Assembly: GCA_020736575.1 (NCBI GenBank)
Contig: JAGPYM010000133.1
Location: forward strand, 1-20,856
Source of the DNA: Thelonectria olida
Lineage: Eukaryota; Ascomycota; Sordariomycetes; Hypocreales; Nectriaceae
Direction of reading: 5' to 3'
Length of the DNA: 20,856 nucleotides
The notes under the pieces: model-generated
The model's input: only the letters and a program-made list of their open reading frames with translations
Told to the model about the DNA's origin: nothing
The model's database searches: none
Shown: one piece after another, positions 1 to 8,540 of the stretch
Layout: each line of letters opens with the position of its first letter
How positions within the stretch are numbered: position 1 is the stretch's first letter
Program-made: the position numbers and the translations under genes

Positions 1-1302
1 CTGTTCTACATGAAACTCAGAGACCCTGCCAAGTCCAGGACTCAACTCAAGATCTTTATTACAAGCCAACCAAGCAACCATGTTACTATATTGCAGTCAA
101 AATGGCTCGCAGGTTGCCCGGATGCACTGAAGCCCATGGAAACAATGAAATACGAGGCTAGAATCAACGAGGATATCGACCGCTTTGTCCGGGACGAAAT
201 GGTTAGGATTGTCGGAGTCCAAGGATACTCGCGCGATGAGATGAAGCTCATCGAGCAACAGCTCGCTGCCTACGGGTCCAAAAGCTTCCTCCCAGTCACA
301 CTCTACTTCAAGCAACTGCAGATCTCCGTACCCGAACGACTCCACGAGGTTCTGCAGAGCGTTTCACAAAACCTCACCTCCTTCTACACGAACCTTGTTG
401 AGCAACTTTCTTCCCCGATTTTGACGACACGCTCCCCGCTCATGACGTTCATCACTCACAGTTATAGGACGTTAACAATCCGGGAATTGGCCTTTGCGTG
501 TCGATGGGAAGAAAAGGGGCTCGAACAAAACGCCCCCTTCCGAGCCGAACAAAAAAACCCATTGGACGATGAGGATGTCAGCCGTTTCACGGCTAGAGCT
601 GAGAAGTACTTTCCAGTGCTCAAAACCGGGCAAGATGGATCGGTCTCATTCTGTCATGACTCTATTCGGGATTTCATCATACACCGTGCCGTGAAGAGAA
701 CCGACTTCTTTGTTGAGAGCCCTGAAAAGGCCCATCGCAACCTGGCTCTCCTCTGCATGAAGACAATCCTCTACAAGTTGACAATGCCAAGACCCGAGCC
801 GTGGACCGACAACTACAGCAAGACTCATCTCATCCTTACTCAGCATGTCTTTCTTTCATATGCCATGCAGTTCTGGCTTAAGCATCTTCAGGAAGCTGTT
901 CCACCGACTACCGCCTTTGGCGAAATTGACGCAGATATCCTTTTGGCAGTGAGGGATATTGTGCAGATTTGGAGAGACAAGCCATCAACACGGGGCTTCC
1001 GAGAGACTATGATTGCTCAGCTTGGTTTCGATCTAGAGCATACGAGTCTTGTCCAAAACCTGACCCCTCTCGAGGTTTTAAGTGCACTTGGCCTGGACCC
1101 CTTCCTGCGTGCGTACATCAATACGCCAGAAGTAAGCTCATCTCTGCGCGGCATGGAGCGATTCGCTGAAAATGCCATCAAACTCGCCATTCAAGGTGGC
1201 CATGAGGGCTATTTGGGCATCCTGCGAGAGGCTTTCAACATATCTTCACTGGAGGGTGAACAGTACAAGGATGTCATTGCCGATTCAGCCTGGAGTGGAT
1301 GA
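1..1302 (+). CDS. NLR-like protein, NACHT C-terminal part and winged-helix region (5' partial; ends at an in-frame TGA)
   Basis: The frame is already open at base 1 (L-F-Y precede the first Met), so the gene begins to the left of the window. The first residues, KIFITSQPS, match the sensor strand that ends NACHT-type STAND NTPase modules (usually KxFITSRP; here Gln replaces Arg). The stretch EARINEDIDRFVRDEM is the helix that normally follows. LTIRELAFA and, about 65 residues on, FCHDSIRDFII match the winged-helix and post-NACHT motifs of fungal NLRs. STAND proteins of this kind act as cytoplasmic sensors, often in heterokaryon incompatibility or defence; that role is inferred from the family. 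The C-terminal 180 residues are alpha-helical-looking with no domain I recognise. The frame stops at TGA 1300-1302, directly before an ankyrin domain in the same frame, so this is probably the N-terminal part of one protein. Confidence 0.85.
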   Translation: MFYMKLRDPAKSRTQLKIFITSQPSNHVTILQSKWLAGCPDALKPMETMKYEARINEDIDRFVRDEMVRIVGVQGYSRDEMKLIEQQLAAYGSKSFLPVTLYFKQLQISVPERLHEVLQSVSQNLTSFYTNLVEQLSSPILTTRSPLMTFITHSYRTLTIRELAFACRWEEKGLEQNAPFRAEQKNPLDDEDVSRFTARAEKYFPVLKTGQDGSVSFCHDSIRDFIIHRAVKRTDFFVESPEKAHRNLALLCMKTILYKLTMPRPEPWTDNYSKTHLILTQHVFLSYAMQFWLKHLQEAVPPTTAFGEIDADILLAVRDIVQIWRDKPSTRGFRETMIAQLGFDLEHTSLVQNLTPLEVLSALGLDPFLRAYINTPEVSSSLRGMERFAENAIKLAIQGGHEGYLGILREAFNISSLEGEQYKDVIADSAWSG

Positions 1303-1311
1303 CCAAATATG
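1300..1311 (+). other. In-frame TGA followed six bases later by ATG in the same frame
   Basis: The 430-codon frame and the 332-codon ankyrin frame are in the same register. They are separated only by TGA and two sense codons (CCA AAT) before ATG 1309. The stop is followed by C (TGA-C), the leakiest stop context in eukaryotes, although the known fungal readthrough signal is TGA-CTA and here it is TGA-CCA. The ATG has A at -3 and G at +4, a strong initiation context. I see no intron of normal size that removes the stop and keeps the frame. A CGA-to-TGA change would explain the stop by one mutation. Confidence 0.9.
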
Positions 1312-2307
1312 GTTGAGACGGTGCTCAGACTCAGACGGAGTAGGACGCAGGAGTTGGTCAAGGCGCTCATCGCTGCCTTTCTGAACGGCGATCGAGAAAG
1401 TCTCGACCACTTGGCCAGAGATCGATCTATTTTCCAGGACCGGAATCATTTTGGCATGACTGCCCTCCATGCAGTCTTCGCATATAACGTCAGAGGGTTT
1501 AACGGTTCGCAGCCATACCAACCGGCAATAGGAGTGTGTTTGGCGATATGTGGCTATCTCATCGACAATGGCGTCAGCGCGTCCTCGAGAGACAACTACG
1601 GCTTCACCGCACTGCACTGGGCGTGCAGAAGTAGCGCCTTCTGTCAGATAGGCATCATCGAATTCCTCGTCGCTCGGGGAGCGGACCCCCATGCCCAAAA
1701 TATCACAGGTTTGACGCCGCTGCACCTGGCAGCATTCTATTCCCGGAATATTGAAGCTCTCCAGTGTTTACTTGAGCTGGGCACTAACAACCTGCTCGGT
1801 GTTGCATCGCGCGGTCGCATGACACCCTTGCACTGGGCCGTCGGCCGCCCCACGCGGCGTGATACTGAAGGCGAAGATTCGACCAAAGCAGTGATCGAGT
1901 TCCTTCTGCGGCGCGGCGCAGACATCCGAGCGCAGAACCTGCGAGGCATCACCCCTTTGGAGTGGGGAGGTCAATATTGGGGTGCGACACTGCAAGCCAT
2001 TTATTCCCGACTGCAAGGCGTTGACATTATTGCAATCAACCACAACCCAAACTCGCACCTTCTCGTTCTCTGGGATGGCTGGGCAAACATCAGTTCGGGG
2101 GCGCTCACACACGTCTCGATGGACGACTTGATCCAGATGGCGCCTCATTTGCCACCCGAGATAGAAGACCCAGAGCTCCCAGAGCTCCTAGATGCGATGA
2201 CAGAACCGCAGAGAAGAAGACGCTCGCTGCGAGTATTTCTGGCGCGAATTCGAGGTCATTTTCATGGTGTCTGGATCGGCGGGCACAGCAGGCATGGCAG
2301 GCATTAA
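1309..2307 (+). CDS. Ankyrin-repeat C-terminal half of the NLR-like gene
   Basis: This 332-residue frame carries about five ankyrin repeats, recognisable by the TALH/TPLH turn and the helix plus GAD pattern: GMTALHAVF, GFTALHWACRS with IIEFLVARGADPHAQN, GLTPLHLAAF with LQCLLELGTN, RMTPLHWAV with VIEFLLRRGADIRAQN, and a last half repeat GITPLEWGG. The repeats are degenerate and differ from each other, unlike freshly amplified arrays. They are followed by about 100 residues without repeats and a basic tail (QRRRRSLRVFLARIR). Ankyrin arrays form the ligand- or partner-sensing end of fungal NLRs. The frame continues that of 1-1302. It could be the same polypeptide after readthrough, a separately initiated protein, or the dead 3' half of a pseudogene. 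The third codon positions still look coding, so any inactivation would be recent. Confidence 0.85.
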   Translation: MVETVLRLRRSRTQELVKALIAAFLNGDRESLDHLARDRSIFQDRNHFGMTALHAVFAYNVRGFNGSQPYQPAIGVCLAICGYLIDNGVSASSRDNYGFTALHWACRSSAFCQIGIIEFLVARGADPHAQNITGLTPLHLAAFYSRNIEALQCLLELGTNNLLGVASRGRMTPLHWAVGRPTRRDTEGEDSTKAVIEFLLRRGADIRAQNLRGITPLEWGGQYWGATLQAIYSRLQGVDIIAINHNPNSHLLVLWDGWANISSGALTHVSMDDLIQMAPHLPPEIEDPELPELLDAMTEPQRRRRSLRVFLARIRGHFHGVWIGGHSRHGRH

Positions 2308-2654
2308 TGATCCCTTTCGATGGTTCAGTCAAAATCTGGAGATAGGAATTCAGCACAGCACGAGCCCAGCCATGTGTTCTCGTTTGACATTGGGTATCAC
2401 AGGGCCAACTCGAAACAGCGTGCTTCTCGCCACGCCCTAATCCAGAATCTAGTGGATTATCATACCGTACCTGCAGCTACCACACTTGGTATCACACTGG
2501 TACGACACTGAACTATGATTCTACGCTGTTAAAGTTCCATAATTATAGCCTAGGTATCATTTGCAGGCGATTCTGCTAGAGTTGTTTATAGAAATGGGTG
2601 CGCGAGGTCTGTTTATTTTTGCAATATTACTTGCTGCCGGGCTGAGTTGCTAAT
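2308..2654. other. 3' flank of the NLR-like gene, no gene seen
   Basis: Base composition is normal and there is no convincing coding frame. A 63-codon plus-strand frame at 2320-2511 has no recognisable motif. The stretch probably contains the NLR gene's 3' untranslated region and terminator. Composition shifts to AT-saturated within a few tens of bases around 2650-2670. Confidence 0.6.
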
Positions 2655-2733
2655 TGGTTTAAATTTTTTAAAACTAGTTAAATTGTTATTTGCTAAATAA
2701 TAATAAAAATTATATAAAAAAAAAAAAACTTAT

Positions 2734-2825
2734 AAATTATAAAATAGGTAATAATTAAATTATAAAATAAGTAATAATTAAATTATAAAATAAGTAATAA
2801 TTAAATTATAAAATAAGTAATAATT
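2734..2825. repeat. 23-bp minisatellite, four copies
   Basis: Four head-to-tail units of 23 bp start at 2734, 2757, 2780 and 2803. Copies 2-4 are identical to one another and copy 1 differs by one G for A. An A13 run lies just to the left. It sits at the left edge of the AT block. Near-identity inside a heavily mutated region suggests the array expanded after RIP. Confidence 0.9.
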
Positions 2826-4930
2826 AATAATTTTATATTTTATTATAATACTTTTTAAAATTGCTTAAGTTTAATATTATTTATTTTAATTTAAAGTTAT
2901 TTTTTTATATTAGTAAATAATATTTAATAGCCCCACTTATACCTTATTAAATAAATACTTTATATATTTACTATTATTATAATTCTAGTTTTAAAACTAT
3001 TTAAAGTATACTTTTATTACTAGGGTCTTAAATGCTTTTAAGTGGGCTTAAATAAAGTTAAATATTTCTTATTATAAAAAGACTAATATATTTTTAAATA
3101 GTAACTTAAGTGCTATATTTTATAAGAAAGTATTTAATCTCTTTTTAATTAATTAAACAAATTGGGCTAAGTAATATTATAACTTAAATATAAAATTATT
3201 TTATAATAAAGGTTTCTTATTATTCTACTAGTTAATAATAATAGTAGGGTTTAGGTTTAACTAGGTTATAATATAGCTTATAACTTGAAACAAAACTTAC
3301 TTATTATTTTAAAATAAGTTTAAAATCTAGTAAATATTTAAAAACTATAGCTAAAGGGTTTTTAAAATATATATATAAACCTTTTAATATAATAGGCTTT
3401 CTAATATAATAAAAAGCTTAAATTAATAGTTAGTATTTTAACTAATATTTTATAATATATTATTTAAATATAAAAGTTTTTAAATATTTATATTAGTATA
3501 ATTAGTTAGAAGTAATTTTAATATTTCTTTTTAATTTATACTTATAATATATTTAATAGTATTTTTAAATAGTTATAAGAATGTTTATAAAATATTATAA
3601 AATATTAAAAACTAATACTAACCCTATTTTAATTAGCTAGTATTAATAAATTTTTATATAAAACTAACTTTATTTATTTTATTACTAATTATTTAGTTTT
3701 ATATTAAAATTTTAAATATATTTCTATTAATAAATATTTTATATTAAATAGTAGTTATATGTCTTTATTACTTATTCTTTTATAGTATTACTAGTTAAGT
3801 AATAGGAAAATAGATATTACTACCTAGCTATAAAGTATTTATTATTTCTAATTTATAAGTATCCTACTTATTTTTATATAATAGCTTATTATTTTTAAAT
3901 AATATAATTATAACTTAAGCCCAAATCTAGCTATAACTATTTACAAGTATTAGATCTTTCTAATTAACTTAAAGCTTAAAATTTAAATTATTTAGTAAAG
4001 TATTTAAATAAGATTTATATTAATCTTTTTAAGTATATAAATAGTACTTATTATAATTATAAAAGTTATATATTTATTATAATTCTTTCTCTTTTAATTG
4101 TATTTACTATATATATACTTTTAATATTTTAACTTAATATTAGCTAATTAAAATCTTAGCCCTTTTTCTATTATAAATAGAGAGCTAGTTATTAAAATAG
4201 AGCGTTTCTTTAATTAGTATAATTATAATAGTCTTATTTACTTTTAAATATTTTCTTATTATTAATATATTTTCCCTATTATAAAATAATAAAAGGTAAT
4301 TATTTATTACTTTTTATTTTAGTTCTTCTTTTTTATAAATATTATAAAGGTTTTATATATATTTAAATCTACCTGCTAGTTTTTACTAATACTCCATTTT
4401 AATATTAAAGTATAAATTAGCATTTATATTATAATAATATAATATAGCTTAGCTTACTTTTAGATAAATTTAGCTTTATTAATATATAGCTTTATAACTC
4501 TTTTTAAAATACTAAATAGATTATCTTTTAAATTGTCCTTTTATTATTTTCTTAAGCCCTTTTTTAATTAAGCTACTATTATTTTCTTTTTATTTAATAG
4601 TATATAATAATACTATATTTCTTAATTTACTAATAATATAATAGACTTTATTAAGTTATAATTAGGCACCTAATTAGAATTTAATATAATAATTAAATAG
4701 TTATATTTATTTTAAAAAAAAACCATTTTATTTAAAAGATTATAATAACTAGCTTTAGTAAATTATAAAGCAATTAACCTATAAAAATAAATACTATATA
4801 ACTTAATATTATATATTAAGGGGCCTATTTATAATAAGGGTAAGCTATTTTATATTATATTAAATTAGAATAATAATAATAAAAGTATTATATAATCCCT
4901 TCTAGCTAGTAGCTTCTTGTTTTTTCATTT

Positions 4931-4972
4931 ATTTAACTTTCTCTATTTAACTTCCTCTATTTAACTTTTCCC
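4931..4972. repeat. 14-bp pyrimidine-rich tandem repeat, three copies
   Basis: Units at 4931, 4945 and 4959 share the core ATTTAACTT followed by C/T-rich bases. They lie in a local pyrimidine-rich tract (about 4910-4990) ending in TTTTTCAG. Such CT-rich tracts occur in fungal promoters and intron 3' ends; here the tract may be the relic of an element's 5' region. Confidence 0.65.
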
Positions 4973-5190
4973 TCTTTTTCTTTTTCAGCTATTTCCTTTT
5001 TTATCTATTAATATAATAATTACTATTATATTAATTATTTAGTTTCTAAAATACTTGCTTAATTAGCTAAGTTAATAAGACTAATAAGTAATATTAAGGG
5101 CCTTATAATAAGTTATTTAAGTATTAAAAAGTTAAGGGAGGTAATATAAGGAGCTATAGGAGTAAAAAGGGAGTATATATAACTTTTTTA

Positions 5191-5390
5191 AACTTAAGTT
5201 ATAAAACTAAAATGCAGGATTTTATTAACTTATATAACTAGCATTTAAAACCTAGCTTTAAAAACTGGGTTATAAGATTTTCTTAGTTTAAGTTAGCTTT
5301 TAAACTTAGGTTTAAAGACTGGGCTATATAATAGGTTCTTTTAGCTTAAGTAAGCGGACTTTTAAACTTAAGTTTAAAACCTAATTACCT
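5191..5390. repeat. Imperfect tandem repeat of about 54-62 bp, 3.5 copies
   Basis: Related units begin at 5191, 5249, 5303 and 5365. Each opens with AACTTA(A/G)GTT or AACCTAGCTT and continues with a TTAAA(A/G)ACT motif. The middle two share ACTGGG(T/C)TATA. Spacing varies (58, 54 and 62 bp) and divergence is high. The region holds slightly more G+C than its surroundings. Repeats like this are common in LTRs or untranslated leaders of fungal retroelements, but I could not tie them to a named element. Confidence 0.6.
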
Positions 5391-5440
5391 TATTATAAGT
5401 AGCTGTCTTATTTAGCCTTAAAGTATAAATATATTATACT

Positions 5441-5459
5441 ATTATTATTATTATTATTA
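5441..5459. repeat. (ATT)n microsatellite
   Basis: About six ATT units occur in a row inside the AT-saturated block. Confidence 0.85.
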
Positions 5460-6709
5460 CTACTTATATATTATAATAAATTCTAGCCTTAATTTTAAAG
5501 TAAAACACCTAACTACACTCTATTATATAAAGTGCCCCTTATATAAAAATACTAAAGTTTAAATAAAAATAAATATAAAATAAAATGTTAAAAAGTAAAT
5601 AATATATATAATACAATTTAATTATAAAATATTATAAAATACTTATTAGTAAAAATAATAAACTTTAAGCGCTTAATTATAAGTAAGCTTTTTTAATAGT
5701 TAAAATATTTAATTAAGTTTATATTTATTATTTAAAATACTTTAAATTATAGCTATTAATTATAGCTTTTTTAATAAAATTCTAGTTTTTAATAATTAAT
5801 TAAAAGCTAACTTATATATAGAGTTTAAATTACTTTATAATTACTAAATACAACTTAAATACTATTAATATATATAATAAATATATAATATATATAAATA
5901 TATAATACACTTTTTATTACCCCTTAAAATAGAAATTATAATAAAAATACTATAAATTATATAATTAATTAAAATTACTTATAATACTTTTTTTTAAAAA
6001 TTTTAATTACTATTTAATATATTTTTATATTATATTTAATTTTATTATATATTTATAATATTTAATATTTAATTATTTTAACCTTTTTTAACTATTACTT
6101 TTTAATAATTTAGCTACTATTTATATATTAATATTTATTTAATTAATTATTTACCTTCTTTTTTTTATTATTATTACTACTCTTTTTTATACTTAAATTC
6201 TTTTTACTTTTTAATACTAGTTTAATATCTTATTTATATATTAAAAATCCTATATTTTAGCTTTTAATAAAGCATTTTTATATAAAACTGCTTTAATACT
6301 TTTAATAAGAGATTTTTTAATACTTTAAAAGTTAACTTTAGGAAGCTATTTTAATACTTTTTAATTTATTTTTTAAAGTATTTAAATTAAAACTTAACTT
6401 TAAATATAATTTTTAGGGTTTTAAAACCTAAGGGGTTAAGGGCCCAGCCTTCTTTTTAAATAGTATTAGAGTTTATAGCTATATATTAAACTTTAAAACT
6501 ATATTTTCTAAGTTAAAAGAAATAAGCCTAGCCCTTTTAAAAGCTAATTTAATATTTTATTTTATTATAATAGTTTAATAAGTAATATAAAAAGCTAGAA
6601 AGAACTTAGTTTTTAAAATATAAGTTATAAAATATCTAATTAAATACTCTATTTCTTAACTATATACCTTTTTAAATAGGCTAAAATACTTAATATTAAA
6701 AAGCTAAGA

Positions 6710-7065
6710 ATGACAATTATCAGATTGCTTCGGGCTGTCCTCCACTGTCCGACTCGTTTCGGCATTTGAATCCGATGTTCAATCTCAAAGAAACAGGATT
6801 CTTCTTTATCCTTATTCCATTCAAGCAATGTTTCATTGACCCTTAACCTGAAAATTGTGAGCTCAGCAAAATCAACCGAACCACGTACCCACAGATGTCC
6901 CAATTTGCTCGGTCCTTATTGGTTACGCATAAGCGGGCAACCTTGGGGGACTTCATTGACGGCATGGATCTAGTTGAGGCTTGGGGAGAGCAGAATATCG
7001 ATTTTGGCAATCTGCAGGTGCAAGGAGCAGAGTTCTATGACGTTCAGAATAAGGAAATAATTTAG
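6710..7065. pseudogene. Coding-like debris at the edge of the AT block, strand uncertain
   Basis: Composition becomes normal abruptly near 6705, and two opposite frames are open here. On the plus strand a frame runs 6847-7065 with its first ATG at 6895. It encodes 56 residues ending in DFGNLQVQGAEFYDVQNKEII. On the minus strand a frame covers 6649-6903. Its non-AT part contains FEIEHRIQMPKRVGQWRTA, and it then runs into the mutated block, where its hydrophobic tail is only the translation of AT-rich DNA. Its first codon is TTG, not ATG. Neither product is recognised. The most economical reading is a fragment of one former gene cut off at the repeat boundary, but which strand was coding is open. 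Confidence 0.35.
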
Positions 7066-7560
7066 GCCAGTATCAGACTAGCCTCGATTATAAACAATTC
7101 TGGTACGATAACGTACAGCGCAAGCCAAGAAGGATTGAACCGCTGAAGCAGGGAAGATAAAAAACTCCCTAGCGGCGCGTCAGAAAAGACATGGATCCAA
7201 GAGAAAAGGACAGAAGCCTCGTTTAAGATCGTTAGTGCCTACTGCTACTACTACTACTACTACTACCATTAGAGGCCCACGAGTAACCACCCATTGTGAG
7301 ACCGCCCCGAGCTGAACCTCTCGAGTCCAACCAGTCATTTGTCTGCAATGCTAAACTCGATTCCCGTCGTTAAACCTAGCCGAAGGCCTTACAATAACTA
7401 AGAAACAGAGCCACCCTGCCGCCTCCAATCAGTCATGATAGTGTTTCTCGTCCTCCGCTATCTACTTTTTGTCTTGGCCGTCCGTGGAGAACTCCTCCCA
7501 GCCCCACACGCTACTTGAATTCGACTGAGCCTGGAACCGAGGCTCCTAAGCTCCTACTAG
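7066..7560. other. No gene seen; contains a (CTA)7 microsatellite
   Basis: Base composition is normal and stops are frequent in all frames. The only structure I see is the trinucleotide repeat at 7245-7265. Confidence 0.5.
7245..7265. repeat. (CTA)7 microsatellite
   Basis: Seven uninterrupted CTA units are preceded by TACTG and followed by CC. No long open frame crosses them. Confidence 0.95.
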
Positions 7561-7611
7561 AATGTGAGGCATGTGGTCAAAATGGTCTGTTTTACTAGAA
7601 CCAACACTAAC

Positions 7612-7775
7612 CTTTCCTAATAGCAACTCGGCCACCTCGACGTGCTTGTTAGTTGAGGCTGCATACATTGGCATCCATCCATCATTAGCTGTGGCTGTTG
7701 TCCGCTTTCGAGAAGTTTGTCGATAACATCTCTAGATCGGTTGGTGTGAGCAATGCCTAGAGCCGACGTCCCCAG
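7612..7775 (-). pseudogene. Ankyrin-repeat gene remnant, frameshifted
   Basis: On the minus strand, 7771-7695 reads GTSALGIAHTNRSRDVIDKL followed by LESG, which is the second half of an ankyrin-type repeat. In a different frame, the sequence continues TATANDGWMPMYAASTNKHV and then EVAELLLGK to about 7613. The second piece fits the common fungal ankyrin consensus (NDGWTPLYAAS.NGHVEVVKLLLEKGAD). The two pieces join at the expected G-A-D position but with about four bases missing, which gives a frameshift. After LLLGK a GTTAGT could be a splice donor, but no acceptor leading back into ankyrin sequence is visible. Only about 1.5 repeats remain. It may be a relic of an ankyrin gene related to the one at 1309-2307; the sequences are too short to say. 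Confidence 0.7.
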
Positions 7776-7799
7776 GCTGGTCCTTCCATTCAGGTGTTA

Positions 7800-8540
7800 T
7801 TTGATAATCAGGCAAATCTCCACATCTGTCAACTTGTAAAGTTACATTTCGTAATACAGAGGACCAGGTGTGATGGCCTCAGCCTTTTGAGCTCTTGTGC
7901 TACATCGCCTGACTCGATCAACGACCCCCAAGCGAGTATGCCAATGCCAGACAATCGCGACATATTTCCGAAATAGCTAACCAAGTGGAGAGAAAATATA
8001 GCTAATGCTATTCCAAGCTCGGCGTGAGCTGAAGTACTAAAGGCAGGCCGTGGCAAGCACGCTATTTTACACTTCCTTAGAACAGATTTATAAATAATCG
8101 GTCTAATCTCACCACGCTTCAGCCTAAGATAGGGTCAGCGGGGCATTAATAAGTTCCAAGAGAGAACCGCAAAGGCCAACTATCTGGCTATTAATGTAGT
8201 AGTCATCTTCATTCAGCATTAGGGAAATGCTCAAACCGCAGGCCAGTAGATTTGACGGTAAGGGCCGCTTCAGTGCTGTCAGCGACATTTAGTATCCAGT
8301 CAAAGTAGCCAAATTTGCGTCTTACTTTTATCTTGTCAAGGAGGATTGGGGAAGGGTTGTGTGTGCATTACAAATATATGTCTCTTTGGACTTCTGCTTG
8401 TCCACGATAGTAGCTTCGGAAATGTCATTCCTTTATTTATGACTCATTGGGTCCCGGGACTAGTGTTGTACTGCTCTTACTTCTAAAAGCTGCTGGTCCC
8501 TTTATGACATCGAAAGAAAAGAGACAGGCGTAGCTCCCTT
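7800..8540. other. No convincing gene; downstream flank of the SDR gene
   Basis: The longest frames are 60 codons (+, 7794-7976) and 75 codons (-, 7829-8056). Neither has a recognisable motif, and both lie in sequence without clear coding bias. The part next to 8540 should hold the 3' untranslated region of the reductase gene. Confidence 0.5.

Larger units (their letters stand above)
2655..6708. repeat. AT-saturated RIP-mutated block (degenerate repeat DNA)
   Basis: About 4 kb is made almost only of A and T with scattered G and C. CpG is essentially missing and CpA/TpG are rare, while TpA is very common. Surviving C bases stand mostly before C or T, and surviving G bases mostly after A or G. 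That is what remains after C-to-T mutation at CpA on both strands, i.e. RIP, which acts on duplicated DNA. No frame longer than about 60 codons survives. I could not recognise LTRs, a polymerase or a transposase here, so the class of the original element is unknown. The block holds several short tandem repeats, listed separately. Confidence 0.85.

Noticed and set aside
2320..2511. 63-codon plus-strand frame after the ankyrin gene
   Set aside because: It is in the 3' flank with no motif or coding bias. It begins only 12 bases after the ankyrin stop and reads like untranslated sequence.
4815..5545. Possible terminal inverted repeats, with AAGGGGCC near 4817 and GCCCCTT near 5536, suggesting a small DNA transposon
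   Set aside because: Only about six to eight bases match convincingly; further similarity is what two AT-rich sequences share by chance. No target duplication could be defined.
2655..6708. A second LTR element or LINE in the first AT block
   Set aside because: I found no direct repeats at its edges, no polypurine tract and no polymerase motif that stood out from background. The A13 run at the left edge has the wrong orientation for a LINE tail inside the block.
7829..8056. 75-codon minus-strand frame with a hydrophobic stretch
   Set aside because: No recognisable domain, no splice-supported extension, and frames of this length arise by chance.
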